Origin: Providencia stuartii
GTDB lineage: Bacteria; Pseudomonadota; Gammaproteobacteria; Enterobacterales; Enterobacteriaceae
Length of the DNA stretch: 64,000 bases
Reading direction: 5' to 3'
Assembly (NCBI RefSeq): GCF_029277985.1
Contig: NZ_CP119546.1
Coordinates: forward strand, 930,001-994,000
The notes below the pieces were generated by a model that searched no databases, was not told where the DNA came from, and worked only from the letters and a program-made list of their open reading frames with translations. This document shows, piece by piece, positions 45,757 through 53,690 of this stretch. The translations under genes were made by a program, and so were the position numbers. Every line of letters begins with the position of its first letter. Position 1 is the first letter of the stretch.

Positions 45757-47223
45757 TTAGTTAGTCGACAGCCCACCAAAGCAGAGATATTTCACTTCCA
45801 GATAGTCTTCAATTCCGTAACGTGAACCTTCACGCCCCAGTCCTGACTGCTTAATGCCACCAAATGGGGCAACTTCATTTGAAATAATGCCTTCATTAAT
45901 ACCGACCATGCCGCTTTCCAGTGCTTCTGCAACACGGTAGATACGGCCGATATCTCTAGAATAGAAATAAGAGGCTAGGCCAAATTCGGTATCATTTGCT
46001 AAATCAATAGCGTCTTGCTCATCGCGGAACTTAAACAATGGTGCTAAAGGCCCAAAAGTTTCTTCTTTGGCGACGACCATGGCTTCAGTGACATCAGCTA
46101 ATACAGTGGGTTCAAAGAATAAACCGCCTAGTGATGCCGGTTTTCCGCCTGTGAGTACACGAGCACCTTTCGAGACGGCATCGGCAATGTGTTCAGTCAC
46201 CTTATCGACAGCCGCTTGATTAATCAGAGGGCCTTGCTGTGAATCGGCTTGATTGGCTGGGCCTATTTTCAGCTCATTGACAGCTTTTGCGAGGCGTTTG
46301 GCAAACTCATCATAAATGCCTTCTTGGACTAAGATACGGTTAGCACAGACACAAGTTTGTCCACTATTACGGAATTTAGCGGCTAACGCGCCTTGTACAG
46401 CGGCATCTAGATCAGCGTCATCAAAGACAATGAAAGGCGCATTTCCACCGAGTTCTAATGAAAGTTTTTTGACGGTATCGGCACATTGTGCCATCAACAA
46501 CTTACCTACGCGGGTTGAACCCGTGAACGTTAATTTGCGAACGATTGGACTGGATGTCAAAACCCCACCAATGGCTTTTGCATCAGTACCAGGAACAATA
46601 TTAAACACCCCAGCAGGGATACCGGCTTCCTCACCGAGTGCAGCTAGCGCTAATGCAGATAACGGTGTTTCAGCGGCAGGTTTAAGTACCATAGTACAAC
46701 CCGCTGCCAGTGCTGGGCCGACTTTACGAGTGATCATGGCATTTGGGAAGTTCCATGGCGTTATCGCGGCGACCACACCAACGGGTTGTTTAATCGTGAC
46801 TAAACGGCGACCGGGTAGTGGTGATGGAATGGTTTCACCATAAACGCGTTTACCTTCCTCAGCGAACCATTCAATAAAGCTTGCACCATAGGCAATTTCA
46901 CCCATTGATTCAGTGAGGGATTTGCCTTGCTCCCAGCTAAGTAATTCAGCAAGTTCTTTTTGATTATCCATCATCAATTGGAACCATTTATTCAGAATTT
47001 GGCTACGTTCTTTGGCGCTTTTAGCTCGCCATGCTGGCAGGGCTTTTTCAGCGGCATCAATGGCTTGTTGGGTTTCCGCTGCGCCTACATTACTGACTTT
47101 TGCAATGATTTCACCGTTTGCTGGGTTAGTGACATCGAATTGGCTATTATCGCTGGCATTAACCCATTGACCGTTGATGTAAGCCTGCTGGCGGAATAAG
47201 GTAGAATTGACATTAATACTCAT
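45757..47223 (-). CDS. Succinate-semialdehyde dehydrogenase
   Basis: A 488-residue aldehyde dehydrogenase of the GabD/Sad type. It has NAD-site LTFTGSTRVGK, catalytic Glu in LELGGNAPFIVFDDAD, and catalytic Cys in NSGQTCVCANR. It should oxidise succinic semialdehyde, the product of HpaI, to succinate for the TCA cycle, which explains its place inside the hpa operon; the E. coli cluster has no such gene. The ATG overlaps the transporter stop by four bases. NAD versus NADP preference cannot be told by eye. Confidence 0.88.
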   Translation of the reverse strand: MSINVNSTLFRQQAYINGQWVNASDNSQFDVTNPANGEIIAKVSNVGAAETQQAIDAAEKALPAWRAKSAKERSQILNKWFQLMMDNQKELAELLSWEQGKSLTESMGEIAYGASFIEWFAEEGKRVYGETIPSPLPGRRLVTIKQPVGVVAAITPWNFPNAMITRKVGPALAAGCTMVLKPAAETPLSALALAALGEEAGIPAGVFNIVPGTDAKAIGGVLTSSPIVRKLTFTGSTRVGKLLMAQCADTVKKLSLELGGNAPFIVFDDADLDAAVQGALAAKFRNSGQTCVCANRILVQEGIYDEFAKRLAKAVNELKIGPANQADSQQGPLINQAAVDKVTEHIADAVSKGARVLTGGKPASLGGLFFEPTVLADVTEAMVVAKEETFGPLAPLFKFRDEQDAIDLANDTEFGLASYFYSRDIGRIYRVAEALESGMVGINEGIISNEVAPFGGIKQSGLGREGSRYGIEDYLEVKYLCFGGLSTN

Positions 47224-48449
47224 TTTTCTTTTTTCTCCGAAGGCACTGATATTAACTGTGAGCGGACATTTTTGGCCGAAAAACGTTGGCTTGTGAAACT
47301 TAATCCGGCACAGACAGCCATAACCAGCGCCATAGCAAATGGGGATTCATCCTGTAGAACAGAAACAGCAACACTCGCTAGCGCCGCCAATGCAAATTGT
47401 ATTGAAATAGCAAGAGCACTGGCGCTGCCAGCAATCTTTCCTCGATGCTGCAATAACAGTGACAAACTGTTTGTACCGATAGCATTCACCATCGATAAGA
47501 ACAGCACGACCAGAATAACAATAATAGGCAGGCTTTGCTGGTAGAAAATGAGTAGAAATAACCCAAACAGCAATTGAGCTCCACTTTGTAGACAGAGTAT
47601 GCGAGTTAAACTGTAAACCTTGAGTAATCTTACATTCAGCAGTAATACCGCTATCATGCCGAGAATATTACAGCCAAATAATAAGCCGTAATGCTGTTCC
47701 GAGACCCCAAAATAATTAATATAGACAAAAGGGGATCCACTAATAAAAGCGAACATGCCTGCAAAAGAGAAAGCCATAGTGCCAATAATGCTTAGCGCTT
47801 CTCTGTCACTCAGCACTTGCGCATAATTATGGAATGCAACGCGGAGTAAGTTTTGAGATGCCTCTTGATGCGGCAGTGTTTCAGGGAGTAAGAAAAAAAT
47901 ACAACAAGTGGAACAAAGTCCTATCAGCGCAAGAAGATAGAAGATCACTTGCCATTGATAGTGAATTAATAAAAAACCACCGAGTAGCGGCGCTAGCAGC
48001 GGGGCGATCATGGTGACTAGCGTCATCAGCGACAAGACTTTAGGGAGTTCAGCCGTAGGATAAACATCTCTTGCGATCGCTCGAGCCATGACAATGGCGG
48101 CTCCACTTCCAAAGGCTTGTAATGCACGGAATGCAATTAAGGTATTAGCCGATGAAGCTTGCGCACAGAGTAAACTCGCGAGTGTAAAAATAATGAGGCC
48201 ACTTAACAGCATCTTACGACGACCGAGAAGATCACTGAGTGGCCCATAAAACAGCATACCAATACAGAAGCCTGCAAAAAAAGCGCCGAGCGTATATTGC
48301 ATCTGTCCTTGAGTCGCATGGAGATCATTCCCCATTTGCGGTAATGCGGGCAGATACATATCTATCGATAATGGTCCAAATGCTACTAATGAACCTAATA
48401 ATGGAATTAAGTAGCGAGGAATCTGTCTATCGAACGCAGCTGGCATCAT
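47220..48449 (-). CDS. Bcr/CflA-family MFS efflux transporter
   Basis: A 409-residue 12-helix drug-resistance-type permease. Signatures are GPLSIDMYLPALPQMGNDL, GPLSDLLGRRKMLL and FRALQAFGSGAAIVMARAIARD, as in Bcr and CflA. It sits six bases after hpaF and overlaps the dehydrogenase start, so it is cotranscribed with the pathway. It may export a pathway intermediate or protect against phenolics; no substrate is deducible. It is not part of the E. coli cluster. Confidence 0.85.
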   Translation of the reverse strand: MMPAAFDRQIPRYLIPLLGSLVAFGPLSIDMYLPALPQMGNDLHATQGQMQYTLGAFFAGFCIGMLFYGPLSDLLGRRKMLLSGLIIFTLASLLCAQASSANTLIAFRALQAFGSGAAIVMARAIARDVYPTAELPKVLSLMTLVTMIAPLLAPLLGGFLLIHYQWQVIFYLLALIGLCSTCCIFFLLPETLPHQEASQNLLRVAFHNYAQVLSDREALSIIGTMAFSFAGMFAFISGSPFVYINYFGVSEQHYGLLFGCNILGMIAVLLLNVRLLKVYSLTRILCLQSGAQLLFGLFLLIFYQQSLPIIVILVVLFLSMVNAIGTNSLSLLLQHRGKIAGSASALAISIQFALAALASVAVSVLQDESPFAMALVMAVCAGLSFTSQRFSAKNVRSQLISVPSEKKEK

Positions 48450-48455
48450 GCTTCC

Positions 48456-48836
48456 TTATTTAAAGAGAGCGTGAACATTGTTTTGTTTGTAATTCAAAAC
48501 AGGATCAAGCTCTTCCATAGTCAATGACAAAGCAAGATATCTCTCATTCATAAGCTGAGCGAAGTGCTCTTTGATGAGTGAAAATAACATCTGGCCTGTT
48601 TTCTCTCGATCTTCAAGTGAACGTCCAGCGCCAATCTTGAGTGTCATATGGACGAAAGCGTAGTCATGCTGACCATCGGCCATCTGCCAAGTATCTAACC
48701 AAATAGCACGGCTACGGATCCCGCCTAAAGGGAAAATACCTGTTCCAGCTAATGCACTGTTTACCTTAGCAAATAGCTCAGGTAGATTGGCTTGATCACG
48801 AATATTGTCTGTACATTCAGCAATAAAATGCGGCAT
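48456..48836 (-). CDS. hpaF: 5-carboxymethyl-2-hydroxymuconate isomerase
   Basis: A 126-residue tautomerase-family enzyme converting 5-carboxymethyl-2-hydroxymuconate to its oxo isomer. ATG 48836 is preferred over GTG 48842 because it places the catalytic Pro next to Met (MPHFIAECTDN); removal of Met exposes the Pro amine. The AAGGAG ribosome site supports it. Length matches E. coli HpaF (126). It follows hpaD after about nine bases. Confidence 0.93.
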   Translation of the reverse strand: MPHFIAECTDNIRDQANLPELFAKVNSALAGTGIFPLGGIRSRAIWLDTWQMADGQHDYAFVHMTLKIGAGRSLEDREKTGQMLFSLIKEHFAQLMNERYLALSLTMEELDPVLNYKQNNVHALFK

Positions 48837-48845
48837 GATCACTCC

Positions 48846-49727
48846 TTACGCATTCGCTTCTTGTTTATCAGTGATATAACTTGGCAGAGGGAATATGGCA
48901 TTGATTTGCCCAGTTCCTGAACTTGCAAACAAATCAGTTAACACTTCCACTTTTTCAGCGTATTTATCCCAGCCCAGCATGCCCAATAGCATTACGGTAT
49001 CGTGCATATGGCCTTCGCCATAACAGTAGTCGGCATATTCAGGCAACATTTTACAGAACTCTTCAAAACGGCCTTCACGCCATAATTTGACAACGCGCTT
49101 ATCCATCTGCTCATCAAATTCACGGGTATAATTATTCATGCCTTCTTCTGCACGATGGTCATCAATAAAACGATGGGATAGTGAACCACTCGCAAATACT
49201 GCAACAGTACCATCATATTTTTCGATGGCAGTGAGTACCGCTTCACCTAACTTACGGCTGGATTCAAAACTATGGGAGGTACAAAAGGCAGAAATAGAGA
49301 TCACTTTAAAATGACGATCGCTATTCATATAACGCATAGGAACTAACGTTGCATATTCCAATGTTAAGCTTGGAATTTCATGTGATTGAGCACGAACACC
49401 TAATTTACGCGCCTCTTCACCGATCATACGTCCGAGCTCTGAGTTACCATCGTACTCATATTCCATATCGCGAATGAAATGAGGGAGCTCATTACTGGTG
49501 TAAATCCCTTTAAAGTGATCAGCACAGTTAATATGGTAAGCGCTGTTTACTAACCAGTGAGTATCAAAAACAATAATAGTATCAACACCAAGTTCGCGGC
49601 AACGACGGCTGATTTCTTTGTGACCATCAATAGCGGATTGACGGCAGCCGTGGTGTTTGCCGGGTAATTCTGACAAGTACATGGATGGAACATGTGTTAT
49701 TTTTGCCGCAAGTGCTAATTTACCCAT
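48846..49727 (-). CDS. hpaD: 3,4-dihydroxyphenylacetate 2,3-dioxygenase
   Basis: A 293-residue LigB-type (type III) extradiol dioxygenase that cleaves homoprotocatechuate to 5-carboxymethyl-2-hydroxymuconic semialdehyde with Fe and O2. Metal-site and conserved His are seen in KITHVPSM, LPGKHHGCRQSAID, VFDTHWLVN and GSLSHRF. It is slightly longer than E. coli HpaD (283). GGGAGG precedes the ATG. It is separated from hpaE by 137 bases containing a hairpin. Confidence 0.95.
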   Translation of the reverse strand: MGKLALAAKITHVPSMYLSELPGKHHGCRQSAIDGHKEISRRCRELGVDTIIVFDTHWLVNSAYHINCADHFKGIYTSNELPHFIRDMEYEYDGNSELGRMIGEEARKLGVRAQSHEIPSLTLEYATLVPMRYMNSDRHFKVISISAFCTSHSFESSRKLGEAVLTAIEKYDGTVAVFASGSLSHRFIDDHRAEEGMNNYTREFDEQMDKRVVKLWREGRFEEFCKMLPEYADYCYGEGHMHDTVMLLGMLGWDKYAEKVEVLTDLFASSGTGQINAIFPLPSYITDKQEANA

Positions 49728-49751
49728 AAGTTTTTACCTCCCCCGTCGTAT

Positions 49752-49796
49752 TTCGAGCTGTAGCAAAAAAATGAATTTGCATAACTACAGCTCGAA
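49752..49796. terminator. Intercistronic hairpin between hpaE and hpaD
   Basis: TTCGAGCTGTAG (49752-49763) is a perfect complement of CTACAGCTCGAA (49785-49796) with a 21-base loop. It lies in the 137-base gap inside the operon, without a T run after it on the coding strand. Confidence 0.55.
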
Positions 49797-49864
49797 CTAT
49801 TTAGGGCACAAGTTAAATTAAATATTTATTATTGAATTACCAATAATTTAATTATCTCAATGAA

Positions 49865-51331
49865 TTAAACACCCCAACGAGGAATATTATGATCCCCGAA
49901 GGAAATACAAACGTTCTTCATTTCTGCAAAAACTTCAAAGCTATATTCACCGCCTTCACGGCCTACACCTGAGGCTTTAACGCCACCAAATGGTTGACGC
50001 AGGTCACGTACGTTTTGGGTATTAACAAACACCATACCGGCTTCAATGCTGCGAGATAAACGTAAGATCTTGCTGACATCTTGTGTCCAAATATAAGAGG
50101 CTAAGCCATACTCAACATCATTAGCCATGCGTAAACCGTCTTCTTCTGACTTGAATGGAATTAAGCAAGCGACAGGGCCAAATATTTCTTCTTGAGCAAC
50201 ACGCATACGGTTATCGACATCGGCCAATACAGTAGGTCGTAAGAAATTCCCATTTTTCAGATGAGCAGGTAGATCGGTTGGCTTATCAGGGCCTCCTGCT
50301 AATAAGGTTGCACCTTCTTCCACGCCAAGACGGATATAGCCAGAAACCTTGTTCCAATGCTGTTCGCTGATCAGTGCACCCACTTGAGTTTTGGGATCGG
50401 TAGGGTCACCAACGATAAGGCGGTTAGCGCGCTCTGCAAAACGTTTAACAAATTCTGGATAGATACTTTCTTGGATAAAGATACGTGAGCCAGCAGTACA
50501 GCGTTCACCATTAATTGAGAAAATGGTAAATAGGGCAGCATCGAGTGCACGTTCGATATCAGCATCTTCAAATACGAGAACAGGAGATTTACCACCCAGT
50601 TCCATGGAGTATTTTTTCAGACCCGCATTTTGCATAATTAAACGGCCTGTCGCTGTGCCACCAGTGAAGGAAACAGCACGAACATCATGGTGTTTGACCA
50701 ACGCATCACCGGCAGTGCTACCATAGCCTTGTACCACGTTAAGTACGCCAGCAGGAATACCCGCTTCTAGTGCTAATTCACCCAAACGGTTTGCAGATAA
50801 AGGTGATAGCTCCGACATTTTCAGAACGGCGGTATTCCCTAAAGCTAAGCAAGGTGCGGTTTTCCATGTGGCCGTCATAAATGGCACGTTCCATGGTGAA
50901 ATTAATGCACATACACCGACAGGTTGAATCAGCGTGTAGTTCATCATTTTATCGTCAACAGGATAGGTGCGACCGTTCATCTGTTGGCAAACTTCAGCAA
51001 AAAATTCAAAGTTATGTGAAGCTCGTGGGATCAATACGTTCTTAGTCTGATGAATTGGTAGACCTGTATCCTGTGTTTCCATTTCTGCAATTTCAGGCAC
51101 GTTTTGATCGATTAATTCACCTAAGCGGCGCATTAAGCGAGCGCGCTCTTTCATCGGCGTATTAGCCCATTTAGGGAATGCTTCTTTGGCGGCAGCAACG
51201 GCTTGATTGATTTCATCTTGTCCACCTGAAGCAACTTCTGCTAGTACTTCACCTGTTGCTGGGTTGGTGGTTTCGAAATAGTCTTTGCTGGCAACATTTT
51301 TGCCATTAATCCAATGATTAATCTTAGTCAT
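49865..51331 (-). CDS. hpaE: 5-carboxymethyl-2-hydroxymuconate semialdehyde dehydrogenase
   Basis: A 488-residue NAD-dependent aldehyde dehydrogenase that oxidises the ring-cleavage product. It has the NAD motif SFTGGTATGR, catalytic Glu in MELGGKSPVLVFEDAD and catalytic Cys in NGERCTAGSR. Length equals E. coli HpaE. ATG 51331 is preferred because GAGG lies nine bases upstream and it overlaps the hpaG2 stop by eight bases; an upstream in-frame start at 51364 lies inside hpaG2. It is distinct in sequence from the second dehydrogenase of the operon. Confidence 0.95.
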   Translation of the reverse strand: MTKINHWINGKNVASKDYFETTNPATGEVLAEVASGGQDEINQAVAAAKEAFPKWANTPMKERARLMRRLGELIDQNVPEIAEMETQDTGLPIHQTKNVLIPRASHNFEFFAEVCQQMNGRTYPVDDKMMNYTLIQPVGVCALISPWNVPFMTATWKTAPCLALGNTAVLKMSELSPLSANRLGELALEAGIPAGVLNVVQGYGSTAGDALVKHHDVRAVSFTGGTATGRLIMQNAGLKKYSMELGGKSPVLVFEDADIERALDAALFTIFSINGERCTAGSRIFIQESIYPEFVKRFAERANRLIVGDPTDPKTQVGALISEQHWNKVSGYIRLGVEEGATLLAGGPDKPTDLPAHLKNGNFLRPTVLADVDNRMRVAQEEIFGPVACLIPFKSEEDGLRMANDVEYGLASYIWTQDVSKILRLSRSIEAGMVFVNTQNVRDLRQPFGGVKASGVGREGGEYSFEVFAEMKNVCISFGDHNIPRWGV

Positions 51332-52097
51332 TACAACGTTCCTCATATTCTTTCTCGCTGACAATATAATTAATCAGCCGGCCTACACCCTCAACTTCAA
51401 CGATCACTTCATCACCAGGCACAACATCGGAAAGTCCTTTTGGCGTTCCTGTTGCTATCATGTCACCCGGTTGAAGTGTCATAAAATCACTTAGGTAGGA
51501 AATTAAAAATGGAATATTGAAAATGAGATCAGCCGTCGTCCCTTTTTGACGCAGTTCTCCATTAACATAGGTATAAAGCGCAAGATTGTGCGGATCTTTA
51601 ATCTGATCTTTGTCGATAACCCATGGTCCAATTGGCGTTAAAGTGTCACGACTCTTGACGCGAAGATTTGGACGGTAGTAGTTTTCTAAATAGTCACGGA
51701 TCGCATAGTCGTTACACACGGTATAGCCTGCAACATAATCCATCGCGTCTTCTTGCGATACCTTATGTGCCGCTTTGCCAATCACGACAACGAGTTCTGA
51801 TTCGTAGTGCATGTATTCGACATTATCAGGGCGAACTGAGACTTGACGGTGACCTGTTAACGTATTGTCTGCTTTGATAAAAATGAGTGGTTCTTCAGGT
51901 GGCTTAAAGTCTAATTCAGTCGCATGGTCAGCATAATTCAGGCCAAGGGCGAACAGTGTTCCTCTGACCGGTGGTAGCCATTCAACATGTGCGTCATCAC
52001 CTGCAATGACTTGGCCATTGGGTAATGTGATCTCTTCATTATCGCCAACAGTGACTGAATACTCAGTACCTTGATAACGGATTTTAGCATGCTTCAT
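51324..52097 (-). CDS. hpaG2: 4-hydroxyphenylacetate degradation bifunctional isomerase/decarboxylase, C-terminal subunit
   Basis: A 257-residue fumarylacetoacetate-hydrolase-family protein equivalent to the C-terminal half of E. coli HpaG. It carries the metal-binding Glu pair in HYESELVVVIGK and the Asp of CNDYAIRD, with DMIATGTPKGLSDVVPGDEV at the end. It acts with hpaG1 on the open-chain intermediate (decarboxylation/isomerisation). It starts in a TAATG overlap with hpaG1 after GGGAGG. The split into two genes differs from the fused E. coli gene. Confidence 0.93.
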   Translation of the reverse strand: MKHAKIRYQGTEYSVTVGDNEEITLPNGQVIAGDDAHVEWLPPVRGTLFALGLNYADHATELDFKPPEEPLIFIKADNTLTGHRQVSVRPDNVEYMHYESELVVVIGKAAHKVSQEDAMDYVAGYTVCNDYAIRDYLENYYRPNLRVKSRDTLTPIGPWVIDKDQIKDPHNLALYTYVNGELRQKGTTADLIFNIPFLISYLSDFMTLQPGDMIATGTPKGLSDVVPGDEVIVEVEGVGRLINYIVSEKEYEERCND

Positions 52098-52732
52098 TAT
52101 TGTCCTCCCGCCGCGACAACTTTATTGCGTAAGCTTGGAAAGCCCTCTGCTTGAACAGTAACTTCATCACCTGGTTGGATAGTGATACGTTGATGAGGGG
52201 TTCCCATCAGAATCACATCACCTTCTTTTAAAGTTGCAAATTCGCTGAGTGCGGCAACTAATTCACTGGCATCGCGAACGAGATCTTTGGTTGACCAACG
52301 ATCGGCTTCTTTACCATTGATAAGCGTGATGATGTCTATTGGTGCTGCTAAAGCGGTTTGAATCATTTCCCCAATAGGGCAGAAACTATCACAGCATTTT
52401 GCTTTGATAGCTGGGCGATAAAATGACTCCTCTGGGAGACTAACTTCGTTCGCTAGCGCAAAGCCTGCAATATAATTTTTGGCTTCAGATTGACTGACTT
52501 TACGTGCATTTTTACCAATAATGAGTGCCAGTGTTGCACCACTTTGCACCACTTCACCCGCAGGATGTAAAATATTATCCCCTGAGTTAATTCGAGTATT
52601 ACGCGGTTTTATAAACCACACCGGTGTTTTTGGTGGGGTTTTATAAGGGGCTTGCCCGAATGCCTCATGCCAGTGTTCCACTTGGCTTTGATGATTGAGG
52701 GCAACGGCAAAAACGGTGCCTTTCATTGACAA
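52097..52732 (-). CDS. hpaG1: 4-hydroxyphenylacetate degradation bifunctional isomerase/decarboxylase, N-terminal subunit
   Basis: A 211-residue fumarylacetoacetate-hydrolase-family protein equivalent to the N-terminal half of E. coli HpaG. The metal-site Glu pair seen in hpaG2 is absent (VVQSGATLALIIGK), as in the N-terminal half of fused HpaG, which suits a partner role. The C-terminal LMGTPHQRITIQPGDEV is typical. AAGGAG lies six bases before the ATG. It is the first gene of the operon, divergent from hpaR. Confidence 0.93.
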   Translation of the reverse strand: MSMKGTVFAVALNHQSQVEHWHEAFGQAPYKTPPKTPVWFIKPRNTRINSGDNILHPAGEVVQSGATLALIIGKNARKVSQSEAKNYIAGFALANEVSLPEESFYRPAIKAKCCDSFCPIGEMIQTALAAPIDIITLINGKEADRWSTKDLVRDASELVAALSEFATLKEGDVILMGTPHQRITIQPGDEVTVQAEGFPSLRNKVVAAGGQ

Positions 52733-53077
52733 CTCCTTATTAGAAAAACAAAGATTTTGAATGATTGTTAATATATTAATAATGTATTAATTTGGAATTG
52801 GCAATAGGTGAACTGAATTGTTAATTTTAATTGTGATCTCTTTAACATATTCGGATTTTTTTCATGTAACCCTTTAATATTCAGGGTTTTGATATTTTTT
52901 TTGATTTTTTATTGTAACTTTTTATTAACTTTTTGTGAGTAAGGTGGATTATTTACTCATTAATATTTTAGGGTTTTTCTTTGTGATTGTTATTTTACCG
53001 TGCTAACCTTGGTTCTAAGTAGATAGAATAGGCTATCACTGAAAAAATTTGCGGTGTTAAGGCGCAATATCTAGTCC

Positions 53078-53097
53078 AATACCAACCTATTGGTATT
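53078..53097. promoter_or_regulatory. Candidate HpaR operator
   Basis: AATACCAA-CCTA-TTGGTATT is a perfect palindrome with 8-base arms, located in the 399-base hpaG1-hpaR gap, 35 bases before the hpaR start codon. MarR-family repressors bind palindromes of this size and commonly autoregulate; HpaR represses the hpaG operon in E. coli. Confidence 0.6.
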
Positions 53098-53131
53098 AAA
53101 TAAACATTTTAGAGTGGTGAGTTTTAGACTT

Positions 53132-53584
53132 ATGCATGAATCATTGACAATTGCATTATTACAGGCAAGAGAGACCGCGATGGGGTTCTTTCGACCTATT
53201 TTAAAGTCATATAATTTGACTGAACAGCAATGGCGTATTATCCGAGTACTTGCTGATAAACGCTCTATCGATTTCCATGAGTTATCAGTTAAAACCTGCA
53301 TTCTGCGTCCTAGTTTGACGGGTATTTTGACTCGTATGGAGCGAGAAGGCTTAATTTTTCGCTTAAAACCACTCAATGATCAGCGCAAACTCTATGTTTC
53401 TCTGACGCCTGGTGGTCAGACGCTATATGACAAAGCACGGCAAGAAGTGGAAGAAGGTTATCAAAAAATTGAGCAGGCATTTTCTCATGAAAAAATGCAG
53501 CAATTAACGGCCCTGTTAGATGAATTAATTGCTTTAGAAAGCCCTGATTACAGTAATATGGCTGATAAAAAAGAGAGTGCCTAA
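53132..53584 (+). CDS. hpaR: MarR-family repressor of the hpa operon
   Basis: A 150-residue repressor similar to E. coli HpaR (about 149), which blocks the hpaG operon until 4-hydroxyphenylacetate appears. The winged helix is in VKTCILRPSLTGILTRMEREGLI followed by the wing DQRKLYVSLT. ATG 53132 begins the typical MHESLTIALLQARE; an upstream TTG at 53090 would extend into the operator palindrome and is unlikely. It is divergent from hpaG1. Confidence 0.93.
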   Translation: MHESLTIALLQARETAMGFFRPILKSYNLTEQQWRIIRVLADKRSIDFHELSVKTCILRPSLTGILTRMEREGLIFRLKPLNDQRKLYVSLTPGGQTLYDKARQEVEEGYQKIEQAFSHEKMQQLTALLDELIALESPDYSNMADKKESA

Positions 53585-53626
53585 AATCGTCGTGTCGCTC
53601 TACTTATGGTAGCGTGTAAAAATCAC

Positions 53627-53668
53627 TAGCCCCTTAATCAAGTTATGCTCGATTAAGGGGCTATTTTT
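53627..53668. terminator. Terminator after hpaR
   Basis: TAGCCCCTTAATC (53627-53639) and GATTAAGGGGCTA (53651-53663) form a perfect 13-base stem, followed by five T on plus. AAAAA before it on plus gives a T run on minus, so it also suits the converging transporter gene. Confidence 0.88.
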
Positions 53669-53690
53669 AGTTATCTAACGCACGTAGCGA

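Noticed and set aside
46316..46843. Open frame of 175 codons opposite the succinate-semialdehyde dehydrogenase gene
   Set aside because: Antisense shadow of a strong aldehyde dehydrogenase gene; composition is typical of complementary strand reading.
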